64,000 bases of DNA from Acholoe squamosa. Its lineage: Eukaryota > Annelida > Polychaeta > Phyllodocida > Polynoidae. A program made the translations under genes and the position numbers. How positions within the stretch are numbered: position 1 is the first letter of the stretch; each line of letters begins with the position of its first letter. Below, piece after piece: positions 1-13,000 of the stretch. The stretch lies in the NCBI GenBank assembly GCA_949317995.1, contig OX439044.1, positions 23,260,733-23,324,732 of the forward strand, given 5' to 3'. Under the pieces are notes generated by a model. It was not told the origin of the DNA. It worked only from the letters and a program-made list of their open reading frames with translations, and searched no databases.

Positions 1-180
1 TTGTTATTCCGTAATTATAAATACTATCGCATACATGAAATTAACTTTCGAATGATACTGTACATGATGTTAATGTTATATCTATGGTTGTACCTCTATT
101 ATTAGGGTAAAGACATATCGTAATGTTATCCCTATATAATACAATAGTTATAACTCCTTCCTAATTGTCTGGGGGAGTAG
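1..180 (+). mobile_element. 3' internal end of a Ty3/gypsy element (truncated by window edge)
   Basis: This stretch matches, in opposite orientation and with divergence, the non-coding sequence just inside the left LTR of the full gypsy element (about 26682-26870). Shared blocks include a 'ggttgtacctctatta' segment and a purine tract, CTGGGGGAGTAG, directly before the LTR. That tract sits where the polypurine tract for plus-strand priming is expected. The rest of this element lies outside the window. Confidence 0.75.
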
Positions 181-544
181 TGTAGAGGTACGTTAATACA
201 AACCATAGTGTTGGGTACCGTCTGGCGTGGCGGGTGAGTCGAGTCGTCGGATGTTCCTCAGGTTCCGGATAGGTGGCAGCACCGATCCGGGTCTGTGGGG
301 AAATCTGAGGACGAACACCTAGGTCCTTATATAAAGGCCAGGGCTCAGCCGCTACGTCAGAGGCCCTTCTGGCCTCTGATCATGTAAGACCTTTAATATC
401 TATTAGCTGCCCTTATACCATCTACTGGGTAGCCGTGAGTGTTCCTATAATAAACTATCCGTTGGCATACACTTGAATCACCGCCTTGCTCCTTCTTTCC
501 CGATTAGTAAGGCCCGAACCACCAAGTCCGTAAGACTAAAAGCA
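181..544 (+). repeat. LTR of Ty3/gypsy family (3' LTR of the left-edge copy)
   Basis: It starts TGTAGAGG and ends near AGCA, about 364 bp, and aligns along its length with the 377-bp LTR at 26305-26681 read on the minus strand. Shared landmarks are the GGGTACCGTCTG block, the GGTTCCGGATAGGTGGCAGC block, a TATATAAA-like box, 'CAGAGGCCCTTCTGGCCTCTG' (a near palindrome) and a CCGTTGGCATACACTTG block near the 3' end. Divergence from the other copy suggests separate insertions. The exact 3' boundary is approximate. Confidence 0.8.
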
Positions 545-1286
545 ATGTACTTGCCTGTTTCTACATATAAAGCATGTAGGTATATATAAATAGGGAAGCT
601 GTATTTTTATGCTTGATCCAGATTTGGTTAAAAATCTGCTTCTCAAATAACTAGGCTTAATGTTATCACTTGATCCAGATCGGGTGAAAACAAAAGCTAA
701 CACAAGGCTTTCAATATCTTCATTTTATTCAACGTAGGTTAGATAAAATGAAATAAACAATATAAGCCATTCATATTTCTATATATCTACTTAGCTCATA
801 AAGAAATAGGAAACATTGTTTTTGTTTCAAAAATTTTCATTTTAGACCTTTATTTTTCAAAATTAAATCAGTCATGTAGGTCTACCTCCACGTGGTGACT
901 GATGGATGTATATTTACGCATATTGAATATGTGTAAATATATAACGAAAGATCTACTTTTGGTTAAAAATTGAACAGCATGCTATAGCTAATCTATTATA
1001 AAGAGCAGCTCAAATTCTCTATAAGCTGCTCACTGTGTCTATACATAAACAATAAAAATCATACTATAGCTATCCTTTTACAGTGAGCAGCTGAAACTCT
1101 GTATAAGCTGCTGACTGCAACTACATAGCGAGCAACTCATTTTGATACATGTATGGCTAAAACCTATATATAAAAAGTCGAAAGAGTAACTCATGCTGCT
1201 CCTCTCCTTCTCACACAAACATACTAACACACATACGCTGCAGGCTTGGAGCCAAGTGACATAGTAACACATTCAACATGGGAAAC
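545..1286. other. Intergenic, AT-rich, with diffuse short repeats
   Basis: No convincing gene. Around 1003-1145 the motif GAGCAGCT/AGCTGCTC recurs in both orientations with short spacers (for example 'tataagctgctcactg' and 'cagtgagcagctgaaac'), a degenerate repeat with hairpin potential. Short ORFs here have no recognisable domains and are read as chance. Confidence 0.4.
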
Positions 1287-1436
1287 TACCGTAATCTCCC
1301 GCGTAGAAGGCCCGTCTTCTACGCCAAACAAAATGCTGCTGGGTCTTATACGCGGGAGGGTAATTGCCTTGAGTTGGGGGTGCGCCTTATACGCGGGTTT
1401 TTCCAACATCTCAATTGGGAATTTTTATTGCCGGTC

Positions 1437-1640
1437 AGTGTACGCCCACCATGCGCCGATGACAGCTTGAACTCATAGACCCAGCACCGCGGCAGACAGG
1501 GAGGTGTCGATGGGCGCGTCGGGGATAAGGCCCACCATGCGCCGATGGCAGCTTGAACTCATAGCGCGGCAGCCCGGTCGGTGTACGCCGACCGTGTGCC
1601 GATGACAGCTTGAACTCATAGTGCCAGCAGCGCAGCAGCC
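1437..1640. repeat. Minisatellite of about 60 bp, roughly three copies
   Basis: Each unit contains 'gccgatgacagcttgaactcatag' or a close variant followed by a 'cagcccggtcggtgtac' block. It sits inside the 1287-1878 element. No coding potential is claimed. Confidence 0.65.
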
Positions 1641-1655
1641 CGGTCGGTGTACAAT

Positions 1656-1727
1656 AGAGGGTTGGGGAGGGGGGGTTGGGAAGGGAGGGTGGGGAGGGGG
1701 GTTGGGAGGGGGGGTGGGGAGGGGGCA
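1656..1727 (+). repeat. G-rich tract, potential G-quadruplex
   Basis: At least eight runs of three or more G separated by short TT, A or T spacers. It fits the general G-quadruplex pattern. No function is implied by the sequence alone. Confidence 0.6.
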
Positions 1728-2074
1728 CCTTCTACACGAAACAGCCCCCCTGTGAGTTGGGGGGGCGCCTTCTACGCGGGTTTTTCCAGAAATCGATCCA
1801 GAAGAGGTAGGTGCGCCTTCTACGAGAAAAGGCCTTCTCTGAGTTGGGGGGGCGCCTTCTACGCGGGAGATTACGGTACATGAGAAACATAAATGGGACC
1901 ATTATGTCTAATATCAATGTATAGGTCAGGCTCTGTATATAAGCCTGCTCCATGCATAGGTCTAGAGGAAGGAGTTCTTGATAATATATAAACCAATCGA
2001 TCTTATGTATAAATTTCCCACTGTAACTACTGTTTAGTTGTATTTATAAGTTTTGACAAGAATAAATATTTTAG

Positions 2075-2480
2075 ATAGGAAATGGATTTAGTTCCATGTG
2101 ACCTACAACATGATAAGGATAGTTCTTGTTCTTCTCGGTAGAGGGAGACAAAAAAATGCGTCTTGCGTTCAAAACACAATAAAATCTAGCATTTCAATTG
2201 TAAACTAATGCTGTAAATTCCTTTAATAACTCAACAAATATTCTTTATTGATATCAAAACATAGAAAAGAAATTTAAGTGACTGTTTTTGAGTGTTATGC
2301 TATATAGAAAAATAGAGGAAATGGATTTAATTCCACATGACCTACAAGATGCCAAGGATAGTTCATATTGTTCTCGGTAGAGGGAGACAAAAAAAATGCT
2401 TCCTGCGTTCAAAACACGATGAAAATCTATCGTCTCTATTGTAAATTCAGGGGTGTGAAATCCCGAAAACAGTTTCCTCT
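2075..2480. repeat. Two direct copies of a ~180-bp sequence
   Basis: A block starting 'gaaatggatttagttcca' near 2077 recurs near 2319 with substitutions. Both include 'ttctcggtagagggagacaa' and 'gcgttcaaaacac'. Parts also occur reversed near 25.8 kb, linking it to the dispersed repeat at 2840-3486. Nothing protein-coding is recognised. Confidence 0.6.
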
Positions 2481-2666
2481 GAAGCGCATTATACCACCTC
2501 ACAAGGATTTCTAGTTTACATTATTACATAAGATAAGTGATTTCACTATTTATTTGGCTACATTATATTACTCTCTACTGTACAATGAGGCCACAATTTA
2601 CCATTGGAATAGTTATCTACCTCCATTTGGGCTGACATTAGATCTAACATTTGAAAATTTCTAAGA

Positions 2667-2685
2667 ACCCCCCCCCCCCCCCCCA
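2667..2685. repeat. Poly-C tract
   Basis: An uninterrupted run of about 18 C. Length in the assembly may be unreliable. Confidence 0.8.
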
Positions 2686-2839
2686 ATAAATGGTAATTCA
2701 TTTTCTCAGTGGATTTGCACAGATCCCAGGAATGGTCCATGTGAGCATCAAAAACGCGGAATTCCGCGTTTCCGCGGAAATTTCACACCCCTGAAATTAA
2801 CGCTGTAAATTCCTCTAATAACTCAGCAGATATTCTTTG

Positions 2840-3486
2840 TTGATATCAATGAAATATATCAAAAAATAGAAAAGAAAGAACTCTATCCATGAATCACTCA
2901 AACTGTTGAAAAATCTATATCCTCTAAAACTAGATGTCTATTTGTTCATAGGCTTAAAAGTGAAACACCACATCTATGGTTTCACTGCTGAGGTGGAGTC
3001 TATAAGGAACGCATTGTCTAGGGTTAATTGGAGAGGTCCGGCCCTCATGTCACAAACCTCCACGCTTCTGCTGCTGGCTTCACTGCATAGAGAATCACGA
3101 CTATGCTTGCATGGTTGCAGCATGACACGACAGTCCTTCTGAGCCGTCCAAATCCACTGTCTGTCAAAATCCACTGTCTGCTCCCACTGTTGGTTGAAGC
3201 ATACATGCTCCCACAGTTGGTTGAAGCGCCATACATAATGGCCCTCCTGTCTCTGTGATGCCGTTCCTTAGAGAGTCTATCTAAAATCGAATGTGCACCT
3301 GGTGTAACCCAGATGCATGGTTAAACCCAGAAGACTCAATCCTCCCTTAATCCTCTCTCAATCCTCCCTCATCCTCCTGCACATTCATCTCAGTTGATTC
3401 CTCTATACGAAAAGCATGGAGAAAACCTTGTGACATGAGCACCACTTGACCTCTTTTGTATTTAAAACCTAAAGTGATATGATTTA
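2840..3486 (+). repeat. Dispersed repeat, copy A (inverted partner at 25066-25763)
   Basis: This sequence reappears as the reverse complement at 25066-25763 with moderate divergence. Shared blocks include 'ccaattaaccctag' (as its complement here), the 'gctcccac..ttggttgaagc' doublet and a CCTCC-rich stretch that is expanded in the partner copy. No transposase or reverse transcriptase reading frame is seen, so the class is unknown. Confidence 0.65.
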
Positions 3487-4260
3487 AGTTCTATTTCCAA
3501 GGCGATCTTCTATAAATCACACCTTTTGAATTCTATCTAAATGTAACTATAAACGACTTCTTTTATAAATAAGTCTATTTCACATAGTTTTGTTTCTCCT
3601 CACCAGAGGGTGGTACTATTTTTTACATCAGGAGCCTCTAGATACATAGTACATTACAGTTGAAGTGTTTTCTTTTAGGTTTTATGCTGTTAATGACACA
3701 TTTCTGACCCTTATATAGGACACTTTGAAAGACTGGAATATTTCTCCAATAAGCTTGGAATATTTTCTTTCTACTATAAGATGTATAGGCGTACCGCATC
3801 AAGCAAGTTGAGAAAACTATAGAGTTCAAGAGTGTGAAATACTATTTTGGGCCCATCTGTATCAAGGCTTATACAAACAGTAATTATAGTTAAACTAAAT
3901 ATATCATAGTTGTAGACCTTTGGTCTGGTTTAGTGTATATAAAAGCTACATAAAGCATAAAGATATCAACATTGAGTTTGTTCTTATTCTTGATTTTCTA
4001 AAAAAAAAAAAGGATCTTATCTAGATTCTTAATATATCTTATGAACGAGCATATCTTATCTGGATTCTAAATATATCTTATGAACGAGCAGATCTTATCT
4101 GGATTCTTAATATATATTATGAACGAGCATATCTTATCTGGATTCCAAATAATCTATAAACAACTGCTTTTTATAAATAATCTAAAAAATAAGAGGTCTT
4201 CTCTGGATAATCCAAATATGATGGTCTTTTCTGGATAATATTCAGGTTAATATTCTGGAT
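3487..4260. other. Intergenic, AT-rich
   Basis: No gene recognised. Around 4015-4145 'cttatctggattctaaatatatcttatgaacgagcata' style units repeat three times (about 60 bp each), a short tandem array. The stretch to 4260 ends with several GGATAATAT words, which have counterparts reversed near 24.95-25.07 kb. Confidence 0.4.
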
Positions 4261-4268
4261 AATATACC

Positions 4269-4675
4269 AGCCCTTAACTATGCTTGGGAGGGTAGTTAGT
4301 TGACTCAGGGATCAACATTGACCTACATGGGGAGGACCAAAGGGGGGTGGCCTTACAAACCAGCATTGATCCCTCGGCCGTACTCCGAACGCCTAGACTC
4401 TGATGCTGGCGGGCCGGATGCAGCTTGGGGGGTCACCATAGCAACCAAAGTAGGTCACGCATAGTGTGGTGCACTTCCAATTCTCTTCTGGTTCGCAAAA
4501 GGGGTCATGCTTGCAGAAATTACCTGGCCAGATCTGGCTAGGTACCAGTCCTTCACTATGCTTGGGAGGGTAGTAAGTTAGCGTAAGTTGACTCAGGGAT
4601 CAACATTGACCTACATGGGGAGGACCAATAGGGGGTGGCCTTACAAACCAGCATTGATCCCTGTAGGAATCATTT
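4269..4675. repeat. Two copies of a dispersed repeat shared with 18.08-18.22 and 24.5-24.7 kb
   Basis: Blocks such as 'ctatgcttgggagggtag', 'gactcagggatcaacattga' and 'cctacatggggaggacca' occur at about 4276 and again at about 4555, and again in both arms flanking the foldback repeat. They appear to be internal pieces of the inverted-repeat transposons with CGGTGCGTTCGG ends. Confidence 0.6.
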
Positions 4676-5029
4676 CTACATATCAATAGTGTAAGACATT
4701 ATGCATGCACTAAGAGTGCTCAAAAGTGCTCCAGGTTTAAAGGGGGGCTAGCATGGAAAATATCATTACTGGTACCAACTCAAAGACACACCATAACTTC
4801 ATGGGACCCAATGAAAAAATCTGATTGGTTCTCGGATGGTCACGTGACTTGTTAAGACGGGTACGCCGTAGGTATGTTAGCCCTCCTTTAATAGTAGAAC
4901 CAGCGCCTTTGGCGCTGGGATAGTGTAAACAGCAGAAGTAATGTTAGAATTCAGACCACAAAAAAGATTTCACCCCTTCCTAACCCCCATGTTTTCATTT
5001 TTTTTGGTCCAAGAGTTTTTGTCTCACTT

Positions 5030-5316
5030 TTACACCTCCTGCGGACCCTACGTCTCATGCGTACACCCTCCCGCCACCCTGCGTCTCACTTTTACACCTC
5101 CCGGGGACCCTGTGTCTCACTCATACACCCTCCCCCCACCTTGCATCTCACTTTTACATTTCCCGCTGACCCTGCGTCTCACTCGTACATCCCCACCCCA
5201 CCCTGCATCTCACGCGTACACCTCCAGCGGACCCTGCGTCTCATGCGTACACCCTCCCCCCACCCTGCGTCTCACTTTTACACCTCCCACGGACCCTGCG
5301 TCTCATGCGGCCGCGC
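5030..5316. repeat. Pyrimidine-rich minisatellite
   Basis: Tandem units built on 'accctgcgtctca' followed by 'cttttacacctcc' or 'tgcgtacaccctcc', about 27 bp per half-unit. A few more units follow at 5610-5665. Overlapping open frames here only translate the repeat and are not genes. Confidence 0.7.
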
Positions 5317-5322
5317 TTTTAA

Positions 5323-5607
5323 GGTAAATGACGGGGGACCAGTCCCAAAAGCAGGTCATGAACGGTGCATTCGGTACCACTGAAAAAGGGACATAGAGTT
5401 AAGGACTAACCATTTTTGCATCTACAATCCCCACAAAATAAACCTTTAAATATGCTCCCTAAAATTGTAACATTAAGTCACCTTTTCTCTGAATCTTCAA
5501 AGAATCTGGCATGTGGGCAGACGTAGTAAGAGATAAAAGTTAGCAACCTAACACACCCCTAAGCCCCCTAATGACCTACTTTCGAGGGTGGTCCCCCGTC
5601 ATTTACC
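5323..5607. mobile_element. Small inverted-repeat element (MITE-like)
   Basis: The 18-bp GGTAAATGACGGGGGACC at 5323-5340 is exactly reverse-complemented at 5590-5607. It lies within the pyrimidine minisatellite, which continues on both sides, as expected for an insertion. Internal sequence has no coding signal. Confidence 0.6.
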
Positions 5608-5665
5608 ATTTACGTCTCATGCGTACACCCTCCCCCCACCCTGCGTCTCACTCTTACACCCTCCC

Positions 5666-7032
5666 CACCCTGCTTCTTGTATGGTCTGAGACTGAACAAA
5701 CACAGTGTCCCAGCTTGAACATCCCAGGTTGAACAATTTACCTGTCTTCACTCTGTAGGTGCAGTTTCTTACAGCTATCAGACTTTCACGATGACCACTT
5801 GCACGATGTTGCAGTTTGGGCTGGATGTGTTTCGCTGGTGCCACCCCTGCATTTCTCATTAGCCCACATAGCCAACTACGGGAACATCCTACATTGTTGC
5901 CGACCAATTGCTGGCCTGCCGTATTGGTTAAGTTGTGGAAATACTACTGGGGAAATGGGGTGACTTCCAGAGACATATCATTAGATGACACTGGCCAGCC
6001 TGACCTATTTGGGTGATGTGACCCCTGTGCTGGCTACTCTGAAACTGGGACACACAGCCCGGTGCAGCCGCATATATAGGGGGCACGCAAGTGCTTGCTT
6101 AGCCGCCTTCACCAGATGCCTCTGGTTCCCAGCTCGCTCTAATCCTGGGGCGGCTCAGTGGGGGCCATCCATAAATGACATCATGCCAAATTTGACCATT
6201 TCTAGCCCTCACCGCATGTTTTTTTAGCAATGCTAAAGAGAAAAAGGGATACCTTTATATCTATGGCTAAAGGCAAGTTCATTCCGTCATGCCGGGCCTG
6301 ACGACCCCCCTGCCACCCACTCAGTGTATGTGGGTGGTCGGAAAAGCAAAAGGAATAAAATGCCGGTACATGTATGATGTAACCCCAGTACTAGTTTTAG
6401 CCTTTCAAATCTTGGACCCTTTTGAGCGAAAAAGCCTGCATGTTACGCTACACTGAAGAATAACAGGTGAGTACAGAAAATTTTTAGAACCCTCTGAAAA
6501 ATATTTTGTGGTGCGTGTGCAAAATTTCACCCCCCCCCCACATTGTTATAAAATGACCACTCCCTAACTTCAAGTACCTGTACCGGTGGGAGAGACTTGA
6601 CCAAGGAAAACACTGGGTCAAATGATTTTTTTTTTTTGGAAGGAAAAATCAATAAAGTACACGGTAATAAATAATTGCTTTGTACCCTACTTCTTTATTT
6701 ACAGAAAGCTAACATTATACACATATACATGTCGTTATATAACATGGTACGGTTTACTTGTCCAGTTCATTCCACAAGATTATCTTTCCTGTCATTCACA
6801 TTGCATGGTTTAGGGCATGAGGACTTAATTTTTTTTTTTAAAAAAGCACACCATCACACGTTCACACAAAATTCATTTTTCTCGAGGTGGCCTCACAAAT
6901 TGATACATATTGTGCACAAAACCAACTACACTTTCACAAAAGGAAGAGATTAATGCACTTGCAACTTGTTTTTATACTTCCAGTCACTTCCTCACTTTAA
7001 TCACTAAATGGTACTTCATTTTATAAATGCTT
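5666..7032. other. Intergenic / 3' flank of TAF8
   Basis: No protein-coding gene recognised. A stretch near 6515-6575 resembles one end of the GGGAGTGGTCATT inverted-repeat family. TTTATT at about 6692 (AATAAA on the minus strand) could be a polyadenylation signal for TAF8 about 340 nt past its stop codon, but other weak candidates exist. Confidence 0.35.
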
Positions 7033-10000
7033 TTAGTATTTGGATTTGGATTTTCCACCTTTAAGTCTAGGCATCTTAATAGGTCTTAAATAGGGATTGT
7101 CTATTTGGCTGTCATCTGTAGCCTCTGCCCCATCTAGGTTTTGTTTGGTCGGTGTTTGTGGCTCCCCTGGAGGAGCAGCGCCGTCCTGGGCCTCTGTATT
7201 TGCTGCTACCTGTTTGCTCGTATCAGGGGTTTTACTCGTGTCTTCCTTCTCAGCCTGGTTTTCTGGCTGCTTTTGTTGCTGCTGGAGCTGTTCTGTTTGT
7301 GCCTCGTCTGAGTCGAGGTCAAAGTCTTTAGGTATGAGGGCCTCCAAGTATGGGATCTCTTTTGGCTGGCAGGCTATCACTGTGAGGCATCAAGTAAAGG
7401 AGAGGTTGGTAATCAACTTACCCCATAACACACCCGTATATCAAATTTAATAGCCTCATGGAAATGGCAATTGGTTGTATTAAGTAACCTTCACCACATA
7501 TATAATTGTAACATAGCGAATAAATAAAGCTGATTTGTAATGTAATCATTATTCTGCATGTTTTTTATCAACTGGGGCATTATGTGGAATCTCTATTCTA
7601 CAATAAAATAATGATTTCTTTTTAGCAATGCAGGGATGCCACTCACTGATCCCCAAAAAATCGGAAATCCTCATAATTTTCACAATTCACAATAGGAAAT
7701 ACCTATAGAAATGGGAATCAAAAATTCGGAATTCCTAAAAAGTTAGGAAAAGTGGCATCTCTGACAATGGCAGGAAAAGAGAAAATGGAATAGTTTTTCT
7801 CCTGATACATTTGAATTTGATATATGATAACAAAAAAATAATGATATTGCTATCAATCTCCAAAAAAACAGGGCATGTGATTTTTAAATCTGAGAAGGGT
7901 TGACCTAAGAAATATACAAATGTTTGGTGAAACAACAGTGAAACCAATGCAGAAATAGAACTTACATGGAAAGGCATAAGGGTCATCAGGGAAAAGGTTT
8001 TCTGTCTCACCAGTTTTGGCAATAAAGCGTGTGAGTGCTCTTTCAACATCCCTCTTTTGCGAAGCAGCTTTCTCCCTTAAAAGTTGGTATTCTGAGATAG
8101 GTTTTTTGTACGTCTGGAAAAAACAGCAGCATAACCAGGATTGCATTCCTCATCTAACTGCCATTTATGACTTTTCATTACATGGATTATGAGTGTAGTT
8201 GTGATGTGATTTCTTTTGGTTCACAAGTCATAAGTGATTCAAAAGTCATAAGTTATTGAGTCATAAGTCACAAGTTCCTGATTAAGACTCAAATTATAGG
8301 TAATCAAAGTTCGACCACCGATTTGGATGTAGTTCACTCATTTCTACTTGTATAAACGTTCTCCTAGAATTTGTTTGACAGGCTGACACAACAAGAGAGC
8401 GTTTATTTTAAAACAGTTGAGTCGAGAGTATGTCTTGGAGAGACAGAAAGGAAACAAGGCAAGGGTACAGAGCCTAGGCAAGATGACTTGCCCATGACTT
8501 TCCCACTATGTCATTAAGGACACATTTAGCTGCTTGATTGTCTTCCTCCCCCTCCCAACACAACTTTTATTGAGGCATGCAGTAGTCCGTCTGTCCGTCC
8601 GACCGACCGACCGACCAACCGACCGCCCTCCCTCCCGCCCTCCCTCCCTCCATCCATCCATCCATCGATCCATCCATCGTCATTGTTGATCCTACAATTA
8701 ACATCACAGACAGTGTAGCCAAGGTGATGTGACCTTCTTACAATTACTTGTTACATTTCCTTCCTTTCCCATGGGAAACGATTAGAAACCAATTCTCTTA
8801 AAGGGCCCAGCTATCTCACTACTGATACTTACCATAGAGAAGCCTACTAGGCTCCTCTATGTACTCACCTAGATTCACCTCCAATGCAAGACTAATGTTT
8901 TGTCTATGAGAGAATCTTGGAATTAAACCTATCAATAAACCAAATTGGAAGGCCTTCAAAATCAACTATATCAAAAGATATTTGCCCAGATAACCATGGC
9001 ATGCACTGCCCCTATACCTACTCTATGCCCTCCTCTTCTAAAAATCTTCTGAAATCTGTCTATAAGTGGGGTTAAAGACAGTTTGATTACCCTTTTATTT
9101 AGGGTAAAAAGAGCCCTAAATCCCATGCATTTCTCCATAGGAAAAAAAACCAACAGTAATTACCATGTCACAGCCATCAAAGTACACCTTAAATGTAAAT
9201 TCTATTACATGGATAGCTTTGTCTTGCTTTTTGTCTCACTATATGACTAATTTTTGGGGGTTCAGTTGTAACAGAAATAGGGCTAAATGACAGGTTTTGA
9301 TGGTCTATGCAAATTCTTGGAATCTAAATATAAGAAAAGCATACCCCATGAAAGGTTTTTTTTCATCATTTATCAAAAGATTTTCATGTAAATAGAAATA
9401 TGACTCATGGGGTCTTTGAAGGGTGTGATAGGGCATATGCTGTGTAATGGAATAGTCTTTGGGTGGTGCATGTAATCTGCTAGAGGCCAAAATAACAATT
9501 GAAACTTGGTAATCATAAGAAACTCGGCTAAGGGCTAGTAGACAAGAGGTCAGAAAGGTGGTGTCAAAAGCAATTGCCTCGTTTAATAAGGACTAATTCA
9601 ACATGTATTCTTATTGAGAAAAAAGGATGGCACCAGAAGTGGAAGAAAGCTATTGCACACCATTCTAAACAAGCTAGAATTGAAGAAAATGATGGAAGGG
9701 AAATATGGAATAGGATGGAAACCTTTAACTATGATAGAAAGCTCCTCAAAAACCTCCAATAGCTGTGGGTCAAAAGTCACAACTTTTAACTCTCCCAGTA
9801 GGATAAGTCATATTCTGAGGCATGAATTTTAAGGTCTGATAATAATTGAATTATTGCAGATTGAATGTTATTTCCACATGTTCCTATCATCAGGGAATAA
9901 TTGTGAATGTTAATTAATTTGATTTGAATGAGTTTTCCCAATGTTATTCAGTGTTGAAAAAGTTATTTCACCCTCAGGGTGTGCTCACACCTTTTGGCGG

Positions 10001-13000
10001 TTTTTCGGGTCATAAGGGCTTGTGACTTGTGACTCACAACTCAAAACTTACGATGAACAGGTTTTGCAAAGTCACAAGAGTTGAGGAACGGGATTTGAGT
10101 CATAAGGAAATCATATCTTATCAGGAACGCTCTCCAGGTATATGAAATAATGTGTTTTCATTTGGGGAATACCTAAATATAGATGTATTGGTATTTTGGA
10201 TTCATGTTACTCAATATAAACATACTCCATAGGCTATTGATGATACATGTAAGAGAATAAAGGAATTGCTATAACGTCTTATTTGCTTTTTTCTCATAAC
10301 GCAACTCTTAATACTCCTTCTACTGCATTGTTTCATGCTGCCTATACAATCAAGGTTTTCTTTGTATATTGTCTTCTTTAAGCTAAGCAAATTGCGCATA
10401 TTTTCTTTATATCTAATCCCTAGGTCATGATGTGACACTGACCGCTGTCCTGATATAGGTATGTGGATCTGGGAAGGATGGCAGGTACTCAGGAATATAG
10501 GATGGATGTGCCTTTTTTTGTCCTGCCTGTAGTGTCCTGGGGTTTGACGTTGGTGCACCTGGCCCCGCTAGGAACAAGAGAGCAGACAATTTATGATCCC
10601 TTCAAACTGATTTTGGCCAGACAGAATTAAATAAATGATAAAACTAGAAAAACCTGTAAGTGTGTTTTTTCTTTCTTTTACACATAATATGAGCTGTCAA
10701 AAAGTTGTTACTTACAATGTGGTTTATATGTCATGGGTACAATATATATTACATATACCGTAAAACATCACCTATAAGCCGATTTTATTATCATCAGTAA
10801 TGTCTTTTTCAAGGCCCATTTTTTCCATTTTTTCTTATATGATTCAGCCAAACAATAAGGGAGGTGGGCTAATTAGTTTATGTTGATTTATTATGGTGGA
10901 TACAGTATGTGCGTGTACAGTGAAACGTGGACTTTAAAGTATCATGGAATTAAAAGTACCATTTCAGCATGACCAGGTGCATTATTGTGGTGCATTCGAT
11001 ATGAAGACTATACTTCGATATTTACTTACGTGGCATGAAAACCATTTTACTAGGGCGCTTTGCATATGCAGGTAATGCCTGAACATCAGAACCTGTCATG
11101 GGAATTGTGACAATGTAAATAAAGCTAGCGACAAACGAAACATTGATTAGAAATAAGGTTATATTTAATAGCAAATTGGAATAGATTTCTGAAGCAAGTG
11201 AATGAACACAAATTAATATGGTGGTATGAGACCATACTTATCTACATTTTCCCTTAATACCTTGGCTTGATATATCCAGAGGCAGACACTAACGCTGGCC
11301 TGGGGAGCATTGTCCGTGACTTTTTTTTCTCAAATTCATATAGGATTGTGGGCCCAGGTGACCAAAGGCTCAAAATGTTAGTGTTTACCCACACAACATC
11401 CGACATACTAAGTTGGAAAGGGTCTCTGCCTAAAGATACTGAATGCTAGATTTCTGACCTCAGTATTCTGTGGCTGCATAGGAAAATGGTGCCATCTGGT
11501 AGTATATAAGGCACGCTGGGTATGTCCTACACATTATGGGACTGGTACAAATAAAAGGTTACCTGGCTATTATTGTTGTGGAAACAACTCAGATATTAAG
11601 AAAAATATTATGTGGAATCATTGTGTAATTTACTAATGATAGGCAACAGACTATAGGCAGTAATAATTTCAAATGCAGAAATAACTGTACTCGGATAGTC
11701 ATTGCTATATCCAAAATAAAGCTATCCAATATTTCATTGCATATTTTAGTTTGAGGAAACAAGCTGAAATACTTGAGGTAGAGTAGAACTTTTGATACTT
11801 TTTTTTCTAATTCATCTTTTCTTTGAGTAAAATCTTTCATTCGGACAAAATATACATTAAAAATTGTCAAAAATGTTAAAGATTGCTTATGAAAATATAA
11901 GGGTCAGCCCTGCTTTGGTAGGTAGGATCAGGTAACAGGTTTCGAGAATCAATCAATTCTCTTTTTACTTTTACTTACCCATTTCGATTAATGACATTAC
12001 AACATCACTCAACATTGGTTCTGTTCTGCTTGAAAGTTCTGCAAATGCTCGACAGCTCCGCCCAAGTTCACATACATCTTTAAAAGATGAAAGAACGAAG
12101 AAAACATATAGTCAGTCACCCAAGCAAGGACTAGGCTATTTTCTTTTATAGATATATGGGGGTAGATGCATTAACAACTAATGAGAAAATTCCCTTCATT
12201 CACTGCAGAATTTTTAAGCTGCATTACATAATATCTGCTCCCCATCATGCTGGCTGTTATCAGTGATTATCTCAAAAGGTACCAGATCAAGCAATGGTGT
12301 CCTGAAAAGGGTCCCACTACCTCGCTACACGAAGCACTGAGCCATGTCTATGCCGTTTTCAACATTTTTGTCCCTGAAATATTATAAAATAATGTGAATT
12401 GGAGGAAACTGGACACTTCTGGGCATCTGTGATTATTTTGTTACTAAACCTTGCCTACGCCATATCAGAAGCCTTTGATGATAAGGTGAATTTTCAGAAC
12501 TATGAAGTCCAGGCCCAAGTTGCTGTTACCCAGAAGGGGTCCTTGTCTGCCATTGACCAGGGCCAATCCACTCTCCTATCCTTCTTGTGACTGCCCCATG
12601 GGTGCCGTTCAAATAGGGGGTACCAGATCTTGAGCCACCCAGTGTCCTCATGGGGACTGGTAAGCCCCCCCCCCCCCGGTGGCCGCTTATGCTCATGGGT
12701 CTGTGAGGCTGGTGGGGTCGGTGGGGAACCCCAACTCCGCTTTATCCACGTCACCCAGTCTCACCCTCAGGAAGACCTTGTTATCTCTTTCTACTTAAAC
12801 AAGGGTGTCCTACACCCTTGCCATCATTTCTTTGATTCTTCTGGTGTCGACTCAACCATACTGGCCCTAGAGATCATTTTTCTTTTAAGGTGGCTGGTGG
12901 GGATTGTTAGTTCAGCGTTTGGACACAAGGGGTCCCTGTCTTACATTGGCATTACAGTATGGATCAATGAAATCTGCTAAATACAGGGAGACTTGGCATG

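Larger units (their letters stand above)
1287..1878. mobile_element. Non-autonomous DNA transposon (MITE-like) with 25-bp perfect terminal inverted repeats
   Basis: The first 25 bases (TACCGTAATCTCCCGCG...) are the exact reverse complement of the last 25 (1854-1878). Inside are further 'cttctacgcggg' copies, a three-copy minisatellite (about 1437-1640) and a G-rich tract (1656-1727). It carries no ORF that could be a transposase. A related element lies at 14835-15071. The superfamily is not identified because target duplications are not clear. Confidence 0.7.

Noticed and set aside
4941..5383. Overlapping open frames rich in Pro, Thr and His
   Set aside because: They are frames of the pyrimidine minisatellite; several frames are open at once.
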